Shown: positions 30,549 through 42,287 of the stretch, piece by piece
Layout of the letters: each line of letters opens with the position of its first letter
How positions within the stretch are numbered: the stretch's first letter is position 1
Assembly (NCBI GenBank): GCA_963565915.1
Contig: OY751490.1
Coordinates: 62,001-126,000, forward strand
Direction of reading: 5' to 3'
Origin: Entoloma clypeatum
Taxonomy: Eukaryota > Basidiomycota > Agaricomycetes > Agaricales > Entolomataceae
DNA: 64,000 nucleotides
Notes under the pieces: generated by a model
The model's database searches: none
What the model was told of the DNA's origin: nothing
Seen by the model: only the letters and a program-made list of their open reading frames with translations
Position numbers and translations under genes: made by a program

Positions 30549-33510
30549 CTACGTAGTAAGTGATCATTCCACAACGAACTTGTTACAACCAGAGAATATC
30601 AGCGGCGGTGTCTGTACCCTCTAAAACCTCGGATTAACTTCCATAGGGCTTGACGATGTGAAAGAACAATCCTCGACGTACAGTACAATCGAATACTTAC
30701 CTTTTCGAGATGCGATGTAGGTAAGATTGATGAGAACGGGCACGCTGGGTTCTCGGGCCTTGAAACGTCCCTGCGAAATTCCCTGAGCTGCCACCGGTTT
30801 ATGGACAGATACAGTCACGTTTTTTTCCGTTGGCAGCCGTCGCCAGTGCCGAAGTAGAGTGTGATGTTTGCTTCCACAAATCGACACTAAAGCCGGGGAC
30901 ACTGCTCAAGGACATAGAGATCGAGTAAAGTTGAAACGACTCGGAGCGAACAATACACTCTTGGCAGTGATCGGTGTTTCTCAAGTGAAAGTTTTCCGAA
31001 GAGAAAGGTTTTCAAACCGGAAACAATTGAAGGAAAATACCCATCCCCCTTCGTGATTGACCGTTCCCTGGGGTGCAAGTGGACCACTCGCGTGTTCCCT
31101 GCAGGATCGGCAGAACTGGAAACTCAGGGCCTTGCCCTCCCACGGAAACACCCACACTGCGAGCACAGAGGTCGGCTGGCGATGGTATGCGCACGCGGAG
31201 TTAAAGTCCGTCCAAAATGATCGTGGCTAGGGACGTGAACGTCGAACGTCGAACGATGTCCAGGCGAACCTCCCCGCGATCGGAAAGCACGGCATGGTTG
31301 CTATGTGGGGTAATAGCACGTAGTGATGTTTCCTCGACTCCGTTCCATACAACCAGGCTGGTGTTTCACCCTCAGGGATATCCTCGCTTCTTGTGCCTGT
31401 TGAACCCCCTTGCATTCTGGTCCCGGACCCGCGTGTGTCAGTGGTATATGCTATCGTCCACGTCTCTGAAGCGCAACAGTGAGAAAGGCCTAACTGTCTG
31501 CGTGGGGTGATCGCTTCCAGCTATGTACTCACTCCACCTCCATCGCCATCAAGTGCAACTGATCAGTTGGAGGGCAACATGCGGGCAAAGAAGACAACAG
31601 GGAAGGAGTGGCACATCCCATACATTCCGGGTGGCTTTCGGCGTTCCAAGTTCAGTTAACGCCACGATGCTAGAGGGAATCACAACCACGGGCGTTAAAA
31701 ACGAACATCGTTAGGGAGACTGCACTGGACCAGGATGGGAAAGGCGAGTTCCGTGTGGTGTGGATGAGAGAAGGTGCCGGTGGAAGTGGTCGCAGGGCTC
31801 GACGGGGAGTGATGGCGGGACATGGGGTACGTTACTGGGATGACGCGGTGGTCAGCGGATGTCAACCGTTGAATGAAGCGTCGCGGGAATGAACGAACGT
31901 GACTGACAGGACAACTGAGATCTGTGAGTAACAGCGTCATCACAAAAACAAACAAGTCTCCTGATGACAGCCACGTTCTTGACGCGTCTGCATCCTGTAA
32001 CGCATCCTCCTAATGCCCCCCTACGTCAACTCGAATTCCGATAAGACTCCATCTATTACTCACTGCTCATCGACTCCTATCGTCCGTTCTACGTACGGAG
32101 GGGAAGAGATCAAGGAGTGCTAGGATAAGGACGACGCGACATTTTCTGGGGCCATGTTCTTTGAGGGACATCATACATGTGCATGACGACTGGCGACAAG
32201 TCAATTCTCAATCCTGAGCTCACAGATCCGAAACAAACTTCTCCACCTTCTACCGTTCCTGCTACTCCAACTTTTACTCCGCGTCAAACCATCTTCCCTC
32301 CTCGTCCTGGTCATCGATCGAATAAGAAGTCCAGATAGCGTACTTAAGGTTGACAGCCACGCTCGCGTCCTCATTGACGCGGAGGCACTGGAGGCTTATC
32401 GACTGGGCGGCCTTCTCGTGATCGCATCCAACCTGATAAACGCACGAGGGAATGGGAAGACACGAGACGAGCCCTCCTCCCGCTTTGTGTTCTTGGCCGC
32501 ATGTTACCCTGAGGACCGTGGTGGTGCAAGACGGGAAGCCACTCGACGCAGAAACGAGCATGTTTGGTCGCAAACCCACGCGGGGTGCGGGACTAGATTT
32601 ACAAGGGACAAACACACCAGTCGGCTCAAGATGCATTACGTTGAAACAGCTGGTTGACCTGGGGCGAATTCCCGCCATCGTGTAGTCATTCCAGTCTGTT
32701 CCATATACTATTCATTCAGGTACAACCGCGGGTATCTCTGGGTATTCACGGAATCACAATGCGGTGGTCAGGCCTGTGGAACGTCGACGTCCGCCACTAC
32801 GGTCGTATTGAAAGCTCCTGGAGCTTGACCTGCCGCATGCGCAGGCCCTCACCAGCCCATGTCTCTGTGGGTGTGGGGTGGCTGCATTGGGCTCCGTGTG
32901 ATGAAGTGATCGCGGAAGCTGTGAGAGGAGGGCCACGCCTCAAGTCTCCCAGTTCTACCGATCCTGCAGGGAAGCGCGGGGAGCAAGTATCCTGGTGGTC
33001 CACGTACTTCCCGAGGAACGGCCGACCAGGAAAGTATCTGTCTTTTGACTGTTCCCGCCTTGAAGACCTCTTGCTTCGCCAAATCTTTCTTGGAGAAGGG
33101 CCGATCATTTCCAGGAGTGCATTTGCATGGGCGCGTTTCAGCTTTCCTCAATCTGTATGTATGTCCTTCAAGGAGTGGCACGACTTTGCGCATCGAATTG
33201 TGGAAGGAAGCAGCCCGCTCTACTCGAGCATTGTCCAAGTCCTCTAGGGATAAAAATGCGACTGTACATGTCACCAATACATGGCAGTTTGAGGATGACG
33301 TAGGGGCGTGGCGGATTCGTAACCCCCGGGATTAAGAACCCACCGTCTGATCATACGGCGTCTCAAACTATCCCTTGGTGTCGTTGGGCCTTAGGAAAGT
33401 TCCCAGGTTTGGGAGGATACAGACACCGCGGTTGTTGCTCTCTGGGATGTAGCTAGGTCGGACCACTTGACCCCGCGGATACCTTGTGTTGGAGGTCCGT
33501 TACTTAGCTT
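30549..33510. other. Region between divergent GH25 genes 2 and 3, with duplicated upstream blocks
   Basis: Two blocks are homologous to each other and to 36170-36700. One is about 30800-31170 (minus orientation, upstream of gene 2) and the other about 32820-33270 (plus, upstream of gene 3). Matching words include CTGCCGCATGCGCAG (32829/36174), TGGGCGCGTTT and CTCGANCATTGTC. 31200-32800 has no recognised gene, and scattered frames there lack motifs. Confidence 0.55.
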
Positions 33511-33513
33511 GGG

Positions 33514-33519
33514 TATAAA
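33514..33519 (+). promoter_or_regulatory. TATA box of GH25 gene 3 (shared module)
   Basis: GGGTATAAAGCGTAACCTAGG lies with its TATAAA 95 bp before the ATG. A GACAGGCAGCAAAA block follows, as in gene 4. Confidence 0.6.
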
Positions 33520-33608
33520 GCGTAACCTAGGACAGGCAGCAAAACCCAGAATCCACCTCTAGAACTCATTCACCCTCTTGACTCGCTATCCTCTTTGCCT
33601 CAGGAATC

Positions 33609-34723
33609 ATGCAGCTCCTCTCGTTGATCTCTCTTTCTCTCGCCGCCGCCGCCGCCCACGCCTCGGCCATCGAGAACCCCAAGGCTCAAAGTCAAGAAGC
33701 CCCGCCCAATATGGTCCCCAAGGCCCCAAGTCACCCCCAGGGCATCGACGTGTCTGAACACCAGACCAACGTCAATTGGCCGGTCATCAAGTCCACTGGC
33801 GTCGAGTTCGCCTACATCAAGGCAACTGAAGGAATTAGTACGTGTCTCCAACATCCACACTCACGATGTCGTTGATTAATCCGACCACTACCGTCTCCCA
33901 GAATTCAAGAACCCCGAGTTCTCGAAGCAGTACACCGGCGCTACCAACGCTGGTCTCCTTCGCGGTTCAACCCACTTTGCGCGCCCCGACGCCTCGACCG
34001 GCGCGGCGCAGGCGGAGTACTTCGTCGCTCACGGAGGTAAATGGTCTGCTGATGGTATGTGGCTTCCCAAGTCGACGGAGCTTTGGTACACGAGGGTTGA
34101 CGCTGTTTAAAACAGGACACACTCTTCCTGGAGTTATTCACTTTGAAGGTTCGTGTCTGATACACGAGCGCCGATTCAACCAACCAATAGTCGAACAGGC
34201 ACCTGCTCTCATTTGAGTCCCCCGGCCTTGGTATTGTGGATTCAAGACTTCTCCAACACTTACAACCATCACACCGGCCGTAGCCCAGGTAATTTGACGG
34301 TTCCTTGTCTACGATTTTGCTGGATCTACTAACATGGAAAAACATCAGTCATCTACACGACGGCCAGCTGGTGGGAGAACTGCACCGGTAACTCGCCCGC
34401 CTTCGCCACCAAAAACCCGCTCTGGCTCGCTCTCTCGCCGGGCTATTCGACCGGGATGCCTCCTAAAGCTACAGGTTGGAAGTGAGCATTCTCGAATGCA
34501 TCTCTCACTTTGAAGTCACGCCTAATTGTATTTTTTTACGATGAAAAAAAAAAAAATAGGTCCAGCACATTCGTGCAGGACGCCAACAAAAGCAACCATG
34601 GCGACGAGCACACCTACAACGGCGACTCTGCGGGCTTGAAGAAGTAGGTTGGCTTCGTCGTTCCGGCCCTGCGATGTGTTTATGATTTATCTGTCTAGGT
34701 TCGCTCAGGGTCCGGGTCATTGA
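33609..34723 (+). CDS. GH25-like secreted protein, DxE motif altered to HFE
   Basis: A signal peptide (MQLLSLISLSLAAAAAHAS) and a 25-residue Pro/Lys-rich spacer precede GIDVSEHQTNVNW, which keeps the first catalytic Asp. The second motif is GVIHFEG, so Asp is His while Glu remains. FWQY is FVQD. Six introns are in the same positions as gene 1, and the last exon encodes FAQGPGH. All predicted exons are open. The intron before the sixth exon ends in a long A run. From about 33735 to 34155, introns included, it is nearly identical to gene 4. Predicted to have no or altered hydrolase activity. Confidence 0.87.
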
Positions 34724-36977
34724 TTGTTAGTGTCGCCTCAGACCTTTTGAAAGTTATTTATTCCACACCAACTTGAAGTATGTATCTAATGGCAGAAGAT
34801 CGATTCAAGTGTTACCTGTCTATGATCTCGGAATCAAATGAGCTGGTGTACATATCTTGGTTCTAAGTGCTCTTCCCCTAAGCACCGCCGGTACTATGGG
34901 CTCTCGGGGACCAAACCCGGGTGCCACTCAGGCAAGTCTCGGATACATAGGTTAATACGTACCCCGTGCCGATGATTCATGAGGGCTACTGATATTGACC
35001 TGTTTCTTTACAGAACCAGAAATATTGCGCCTTGCGTTGAGTCAAGGACGAGCATTGGCCTTGGGGAGGTCGCGGCGGGAAGGATGGATGATCATCAATG
35101 CATCGCTGGCACTGGCAGGACGATAAAGTCATGGGCAGTTGACCGGCAGATTGGAGAAGATGTGGTCTACAACAAGTCTACCGTGACAACTTTAATGTTG
35201 TTTGAACGTGCATCCACATGCATGACGTCTGAAGATCTGACAAATGCAAACACCGTCACCACCACCGTCTTTTCTCAGCTTTCATCTGCTTGAGGCCTGA
35301 GCTTGATATCTCTCGTCCAGACCACGGCCAACTCTTACTCCTTCGTTCTTCACGGGTGTTCATCGCTGACTCGGACTCAGGGTTAGGACGAGAGCGGGGA
35401 ACTTGGAAGAGAGTCGACGCGGAGGATTGTGGATGTTATTGGGCCACTTTAGCTGAGGGGCATGATGCACGATGAATGGCAGCAAACGGTCACTCCGTTC
35501 CTCCTCTCCCGATATTCGAACTAAGATCTCTTGTCAAGGGGTTGATCGTGTTAAGCACCAAACTTCTTCCTGCCTTCTTCCTGCTCGGTATTCGGTACCG
35601 TATCACCCGACCTCAAAGCGTCCAAAAGGCAACCCGTAGCGATATTACAGTGTTGTATCATCCCCGGTTTCAACAGCGAGCCACGCCACAATTTGAGTGG
35701 AAATAACCGGTTAGAGCTCATAAACCCCGAACCAACATTATTGTCTTCACCACCAGCCGCTCCGGGACACCCTTCCCCGCTTCCTCTGCGTCTGTGCATG
35801 CAGGTCTAATTAGACGGAGCCCTTGCCTCCCACGCGTCCGGCCCACACATCTGTCTTGCTACGGCGGCCGGGGATACGTCCTTGTCACATTATGCTTCAC
35901 ACGCATGAGTGATAGCATATACGGACACACGCGGGGACGGGGCCAGAACGCGAGGGGGTCCAACAGGCACAAGGAGCGACCATAGCAACACCAGGCGGCT
36001 CAATTAGGGAGAATTGATTATCACCGTCCACGACCATGCCCATCTCAATCACACACATTCCATGCACGAACGCGGGTACACTTCGGGAGGGCTTGACCAG
36101 TGTTGGACGCTCAACGCTTTGACCCAACTTTGGCCATGTCCCTCACCGCGATCGTAATGGACGCTCTCAAACTGCCGCATGCGCAGACTATCACCAGCCC
36201 TCTCTTTGTGCAGCCCACAGCGCCTCGTCGACAGAAATGTGGATGCATGTTTGGGCCTCCCTGTGACACGTTGAGAGTGGTCCCAGGAAGATGACGATAC
36301 GGATCTCAGTTTCAGCAACGGGTCATTTTGTCCGTTCCGCCGATCGTTATTTGCCTCAGGGAAGGGCGGTAACCTCACAGATCGACTGCCATCTGTTTCG
36401 TTAGGTCACCTTTATGTGCATATCACTCCTGGCGATGGTGGGTATTTCCCGAAAAACGACCGTTTTGACGGTTACCTCCCTTTCTGAAGAGAAGTACTTG
36501 CTCTTCCTTTTCGCAAGCTTTTCTTGAGAGGAAACACCGATCACTGTCAGGATTGTATTTTCGTGGGCGCGTTTGAACTCTACTTAATGTGTATGTCGTT
36601 TAGCAGCTTCCACGGCTTTCGTGTCGAACTGGTGAAGGACCTGGGATCACCCCCCTCTACTCGATCATTGTCGACGGCCTCCATAGGCAAAAGCGACCCA
36701 TGGTAGTTCGGGAAGTTCGCAGGGACGCTTCCGGCCCGAGAACCCAGCGCCCGCAGTTTGATCAAATCTTACATACTCGCCTGTGATTTCATTCCATCCC
36801 GAAACGTCAAATCTTTGGTTGTACGTCGAGGATTATTCGTTAACGTCGTCAAGCCTTGTGCGAGGTTTGGGAGGATACAGACACCGCTGTTGATGCTCTC
36901 TGGTTGTAACCAGGTCGTACCACTTGACCCCGTGGAATATCTTGCGTTGGAGTTCCGAGTCCGTTAGGTAGGTCGGG
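34724..36977. other. Region between GH25 genes 3 and 4
   Basis: The part from about 36170 to 36700 is the third copy of the duplicated upstream block seen before genes 2 and 3. 34724-36100 has no recognised gene or RNA. Confidence 0.5.
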
Positions 36978-36983
36978 TATAAA
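36978..36983 (+). promoter_or_regulatory. TATA box of GH25 gene 4 (shared module)
   Basis: GGGTATAAAGCGTAACGTAGG lies with its TATAAA 96 bp upstream of the ATG at 37074, the same spacing as gene 3. Confidence 0.6.
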
Positions 36984-37073
36984 GCGTAACGTAGGACAGG
37001 CAGCAAAATACATAACCCACTCTAGAACTCGCATTCACCCTCTTGACTCGCTATCCTCTTTGCCCCAGAAATC

Positions 37074-38186
37074 ATGCAGCTCCTCTCGTTGATCTCTCTC
37101 GCTCTCGCCGCCGCCACCGCCCACGCCTCGGCCATCGAGATCCCCAAGGGCCCCAGTAACACCCCGCCTACCAAAGCCCCCAAGGCCCCAAGTCACCCCC
37201 AGGGCATCGACGTGTCTGAACACCAGACCAACGTCAATTGGCCGGTCGTCAAGTCCACTGGCGTCGAGTTCGCCTACATCAAGGCAACTGAAGGAATTAG
37301 TACGTGTCTCCAACATCCACACTCACGATGTCGTTGATTAATCCGACCACTACCGTCTCCCAGAATTCAAGAACCCCGAGTTCTCGAAGCAGTACACCGG
37401 CGCTACCAACGCTGGTCTCCTTCGCGGTTCAACCCACTTTGCGCGCCCCGACGCCTCGACCGGCGCGGCGCAGGCGGAGTACTTCGTCGCTCACGGAGGT
37501 AAATGGTCTGCTGATGGTATGTGGCTTCCCAAGTCGACGGAGCTTTGGTACACGAGGGTTGACGCTGTTTAAAACAGGACACACTCTTCCTGGAGTTATT
37601 CACTTTGAAGGTTCGTGTCTGATGCACGAGCGCCGCTTCACCCAACTAAGAATCATGCAGGCACCTGCCCTCATTTGAGTCCCCCGGCCTTGGTATCGTG
37701 GATTCAGGACTTCTCCACCACCTACCACCTTCACACCGGCCGCGACCCAGGTAATTTGATGGTTCCTTCCCTGTCTACAATTTCGATCTACTAACATGGA
37801 AAAAAAAAACAGTCATCTACACGGCGACCGGCTGGTGGGAGACCTGCACAGGTAGCTCGGCCGCCTTCGCCAAGAAAAATCCGCTCTGGATCGCTCGCTT
37901 GCCGGGCTCTTCGAATGGGACGGGGACGCCTCCAGGTTGGGTGTAAGCGTTCTCGACTGCAGCTCACTTTAAAGCACGTTTAATTGATTTTGATGATACT
38001 ACACAAGCTCGAGCACCTTCGTGCAGGATCCCAAAAAAGGCTCGAACCCTTGGGACGAGCACACCTTCAACGGCGACTCTGCTGATTTGAAGAAGTAAGT
38101 CGGCTTTCGTCATCCAAACCCGCGTAATCAGAGAGAGTCGCTCATGATTTATCCCGACTAGGTTTGCTTCGGGTCCGGGTCACTAA
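37074..38186 (+). CDS. GH25-like secreted protein, DxE motif altered to HFE (second copy)
   Basis: The closest relative is gene 3. The signal peptide is MQLLSLISLALAAATAHAS, followed by a Pro/Thr/Lys-rich spacer, GIDVSEHQ (first Asp kept), GVIHFEG (Asp to His) and FVQD in place of FWQY. The late exons differ from gene 3 at many residues (ALVSWIQDFSTTYHLHTG against ALVLWIQDFSNTYNHHTG; FAKKNPLWIARLPG). All exons stay open and end in FASGPGH. Divergence in coding exons without frame damage, next to a tract identical to gene 3, suggests selection plus gene conversion. Confidence 0.87.
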
Positions 38187-38430
38187 TTCGTAATAATGCT
38201 GGGTTGGTGTTATTTATTCATCTAAAATTTCGGTCGATGCCTGTGTGTAGTCTCAGAATGAATCTCGTTTAGACGGCTCTCACGCATGGACACATGCGGG
38301 TGCTCACTACCGTATATCTTCGACCTACTGTCCCCGAGGTCTACCTCCCATCTTTTTCATATGGGAGTAAGTGGCTGTAAATGGAGTCTTGGACGCGGAT
38401 CTGGTGGGTTGATTCTTGACAAGAAAGAGG

Positions 38431-38478
38431 AAGACCTCACCCATTTTACATAATAAGACCTCACCCATTTTACATAAT
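38431..38478 (+). repeat. Perfect 24-bp direct repeat upstream of urate oxidase
   Basis: AAGACCTCACCCATTTTACA plus TAAT occurs twice without a gap and ends 34 bp before the uricase ATG. It could be a regulatory element or a simple replication slip. Confidence 0.6.
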
Positions 38479-38512
38479 CAAACCACTTTACCCTGATCCA
38501 CGACACAGCAAC

Positions 38513-40071
38513 ATGTCTACTGTTGCATCTGGGACAAAGCTAAGGACCCGGTATGGCAAAGATAAAGTTAGGGTGCTACGTGTCGTACGGGAAGGGGGGT
38601 GGCACCATGTCGTCGAATACAACGTTACTGCACTGCTCGAGGGCGATATCGATGTCAGGTAAGTTACTAAACCCCTTGCCATTTCCTTGCAATCCAGATG
38701 CTGACGTTCGGCCTAGTTATACGCAAGCTGATAACTCAGTAGTGGTAGCTACCGATTCGAGTACGTCATCTCTCCTCTCACTCAACTCCAGCACTGAGGA
38801 TAGAACGCCTATCATACAGTCAAGAATATCACATATTGTACGCTTCTATATAACGAACGAGCTATCACAACACTGATCTTACCTCATTACCAGATCTTGC
38901 AAAGATCTCCTCACACATTCTCCAGCCCGAAAGATTCGCCCTTCACCTCGGGACACACCTCGTCTCGCGATATGCACACATCCATAAAGCGTTCATTACG
39001 ATCGAGCAGCTGAGATGGTCACGTCTCCCTGCGGTGGATGGCGCAGGTGAAAAAGGCCATCCCCATTCATTCATTAGAGATGGCGACGATAAGCGGATTG
39101 TCAACGTCGAGGTGATGCGCTTCTCTCCACTTTCCCAATACTACGGATTCCTGAAGGTATTTCTTGGGAATAGGTGGATGCATCAGCCGGGAAAGATAAG
39201 CTCGTTGGCAAAGTAAGCGGCGGCATATCCGACCTCCTAGGTCTGTTCCTATCCCATGTCCCCTGTCGTCACGTCATCAATGTGATTTTCCAATAGTCCT
39301 CAAGTCCTCAGGCTCCGCCTTCACCAACTTCATCCGTGACGAATACACCACCCTCGCCGAGGTCGACGACCGCATCTTCAGCACCAGCGTCGACTTGGAA
39401 TACGCCTTTTCCCCAGTCGACATCCTCGCCCCGGCGGATCCCAAGCAGCTAGACTTTGTCCTCCAACAAGGTTTTCAGGTGGAGGGACAGGGAGGGGTTT
39501 GGGACGCCGAAGGTGTGGCAGAGAGAGTGCGGAAGGTGACGTTGGAGACGTTTGCCTGCGATGAGAGTGCCAGCGTGCAGGTTTCTATCTTAGTTTTTCT
39601 TTTTGTTTATCACAGGTGTTCTGAATTTCTTTCTGAAAAAGGCCACGTTATACAAGATGGCACAGCTCGTGCTTGCGCAAAACGCAGGTGTGCAGTCTGT
39701 GACGTACAAACTGCCGAACAAGCACTATATTCCGGTCGATATGCGCTACATAGGTGTAGAGAATCTTACTCCGCCGTGGGTGTCTCTTTTTCTTTTTTCT
39801 TCTTCACTTCTGGCATGATGTCGTGTACTACCATCTTTGTACGGCATCGGTTCTCCCGGAACATGTCCATGACGTTCTCCTGCAGCACTTTACCACCTCT
39901 TTCTGCTGTTCTAACACCATGGCGATAGATCTATGGCTGAAGTCTTCGTACCCGTCTCTGCCCCGAGGTACGTTCTTCGAGTTAACCCCATCGTTGTTTG
40001 TTTTTCCAGCTGACTGTTCTGGCTTTGTTTTATGCAGCGGTTTGATCACAGCTACAGTGTCGAGGAGCTGA
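38513..40071 (+). CDS. Urate oxidase (uricase)
   Basis: It starts MSTVASGTKLRTRYGKDKVRV and continues through EGGWHHVVEYNV, ADNSVVVATDS (the substrate-binding Thr-Asp), a SGGISDLLVLKSSGSAFTNF block, DDRIFSTSVDLEYAF, ATLYKMAQLVL, PNKHYIPVDMRY and PVSAPSGLITATV. The enzyme oxidises urate to 5-hydroxyisourate in purine breakdown, normally in peroxisomes. The C-terminus is SRS, which resembles but does not equal a canonical PTS1 (SKL). At least seven short introns interrupt the gene, one with acceptor GATAG before the penultimate coding exon. The length fits the family. Confidence 0.93.
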
Positions 40072-40588
40072 GTGATTCATTCGATATAATAAATAGGGTT
40101 GGTAAGGATATACGACTATTCATGTTTCCTTTCCCCTCGACCCGGACGTCGTAGAGAATCTGATGGCTCAACTCATTGCATTCCTCTGCGCTTGGAGTCG
40201 AACGTTCAACAGGCGATCGAGACTTCCAGTCGAAAATGACGATGTGCCTCCGTCGTCAATGGTGTATGGGTCGTTGAAATGCCCCCAGTAGTGAGGTGGC
40301 ATTTTCTAATGTCAAAGAAGGTAGGTTATGTATGTTTCGGATTCCAGATCATTTGGGGTCACTCCCTCCGAGTCGTTCCTCTAGTCACTAGCATAGCAAT
40401 TCGGGAAGGTCAGTCACTACTTCACGAGAACCCGGTTTTGTGGCAGGCAACAAAGATAAGATAAGATCGCGGAAAGATGCGGAAGAACATGCTCCCACGC
40501 CCCTTGCTCGCAACTTTTTCCCCAACCAAACGTCGTCGCCGTCGTCACTCACCCCCACTTTCTTTCACCGCAGCCACCGTCGTGAACG

Positions 40589-41331
40589 ATGAGCTCGTCC
40601 ACCCTCGTCCGCCACTCCGTGGTTCGCTCCCTTCTCCGCCCCCGCCAGGCCGTTAACAGACGACACGCCTCGTCCGACTCTCAAAAGAAAGCTCAGGAAG
40701 CGCTCGCAAGTGCGCAGCAGAACGCGGGGAAGCTGTTGGAGAGCGTTAAAAAGTTCTTAGAACCTGCTGGTCAGAAAGTCGGCCAGCTATTGGGATGTGC
40801 GTATGTGTGAACTGTCTTCTGCCGGACCGGCTTGGGTTTCGCCCCACGGACGCTATATAACTTATAAATAGCGAAGCTGACTCTGCGAATTTTCAGCATA
40901 CAAACAACCCTTACAATACAACTTCGCCGTGACCCGCGAAATCGTGAAGCAAATCTACGTTGCCGAAAGCCTACAGCCGCCTAGCCTTGGAGCCGTTCGC
41001 ACCGCGTATGAGGCGCTCTGGACCCGGGCTATCAGTCCTGCGTATTGGAGGAGTATCGTCCGTAGTGGAGAGATTGTGAAGGTTGGGATTTATGGTATCG
41101 AGGCGTATACCATTTTCAAGGTACGTTCACTTGTCCATTTCTGCCTTAACCCCGGCGTGTACCGCCCCACTTCGTGTCTAGCATACGAAGAGGTGGCCTA
41201 CGTAACGCGAGATCCTTTGATCTGTGTGATGCTGGTTCCGTTGAGCAACCTCACTCATTCGGTTTTCCCCCGCCCAACAGGTTGGAGAAATAATTGGTCG
41301 CCGAAACCTCGTCGGTTACGACCTGGATTAA
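40589..41331 (+). CDS. ATP20: Mitochondrial F1Fo ATP synthase subunit g
   Basis: Three exons give a mitochondrial-type N-terminus rich in Arg and Ser (SSTLVRHSVVRSLLRPRQ), a helical region and the conserved PLQYNFAVTREIVKQIYVAE ... AYWRSI ... VGIYGIEAYTIFK followed by VGEIIGRRNLVGY. These match subunit g, a small inner-membrane protein that supports dimerisation of the ATP synthase and cristae shape. The last exon encodes only 16 residues. The C-terminal GRRNLVGY block is diagnostic. It is an ordinary housekeeping gene. Confidence 0.9.
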
Positions 41332-41906
41332 AAAATCTTGCCGAGCCCGCGTTTTGTCGTATTTCTTCCTGCCTAATACATGAAACTTTAGAATCCTTAT
41401 TGTGCTGAAAAGAGGCGCAGCCTCAGGAGTAGTCTCCCATCAATCGCGTCATCCTTTCACCCACATCCTCTTATCGCATTATCAGCTCGAGAGTGAATAC
41501 TGTCGTCAAACCAACTGAATCGAAGGCTTTGAACTCCTTTCCCTGGTGTCATCCAGCTTTGTGAGCCAAACTCAAAAATGGTGGAGACGTGGACGTATTG
41601 GCTCAAGTGCTGGGCGCTTAGCAGCCAACAAACACCGTTCTTGTTTGTATTTGGCAGCTGGACTCACCTTGTCGCCAGGTACACCTCCTTTCATTTTTTC
41701 TTTTCTCTTCTTTTTCTGATCTGAATCCGATGTGCTTATTTCAGGTTCATTTCAAGCGAGATAGGACAATGAACCCTATCCATTAACGGAGGCACCTACT
41801 TTCCCTCAAGTGTGGGATCGAAAACCACTAACCATCGCCTCATCACTTGCCAGTGGGATCTAATGTATTGACTTAAGTACGCCAAATCAACCATTGGCGT
41901 TGCCTT
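41332..41906. other. Intergenic between ATP20 and the protease remnant
   Basis: A pyrimidine-rich stretch (41690-41720) and short frames only. No gene was recognised. Confidence 0.5.
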
Positions 41907-42249
41907 TTAAGCCACCGAGGTGTTCACCGACCTTAAGCAGGACGTTGTCTGGATTATAATATTCTCCAAATGGACGTCAAGGTCGAATTTGGGGTTTGTG
42001 TATTCGGCGACGAAGAAGTATACGCTTCCTGCGAGGTCTCCAATAGCCGTGTTGAGGGCGAGGTTTGGGCGTCGGGCGCTGAGGTCGTCGTGGGAGCCAA
42101 GGAGGTGCAGTTTGAAAGCATCCCTTGCGATGAGTAGTGCACTACCGTCTCTGCACATTTGGCGCAATTGAGATCGTGGGGGTAGAGGTTTTGGGCATTC
42201 GTCAGGTTCAAACGGCGCGAAATGGGCAACTGTCGACCAGTGTTCCAGC
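41907..42249 (-). pseudogene. Deleted remnant of a pepsin-like aspartic protease
   Basis: On the minus strand it reads NLPISRRLNLTNAQNLYPHD, the propeptide of the intact protease at 48226-50054. It then jumps at GDGSA to the segment after the second active site (LLIARDAF) and again to PNLALNTAIGDLAGSVYFFVAE near the C-terminus. Both catalytic Asp-Thr-Gly motifs are missing. The end of the piece lies at the left boundary of the mariner element. Confidence 0.8.
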
Positions 42250-42251
42250 TA

Positions 42252-42287
42252 ACTAAGTATCGATAGACCCGATTTCACTTTTTTACT
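42252..42287 (+). repeat. Left terminal inverted repeat of the mariner element
   Basis: The 36 bp match the right end (45882-45917) exactly as reverse complement. Similarity ends directly after it. Confidence 0.95.

Noticed and set aside
32654..33247. 197-codon frame upstream of GH25 gene 3
   Set aside because: It overlaps the duplicated upstream block, has no motif, and the homologous block before gene 4 does not keep the frame.
34900..35700. Possible tRNA-like words (GGGTGCC, TTCGAAC)
   Set aside because: No cloverleaf with matching stems could be built on either strand.
27623..38186. GH25 genes as recent transfer from a bacterium or phage
   Set aside because: All four have six introns at shared places and a fungal signal peptide. 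GH25 is an established fungal family.
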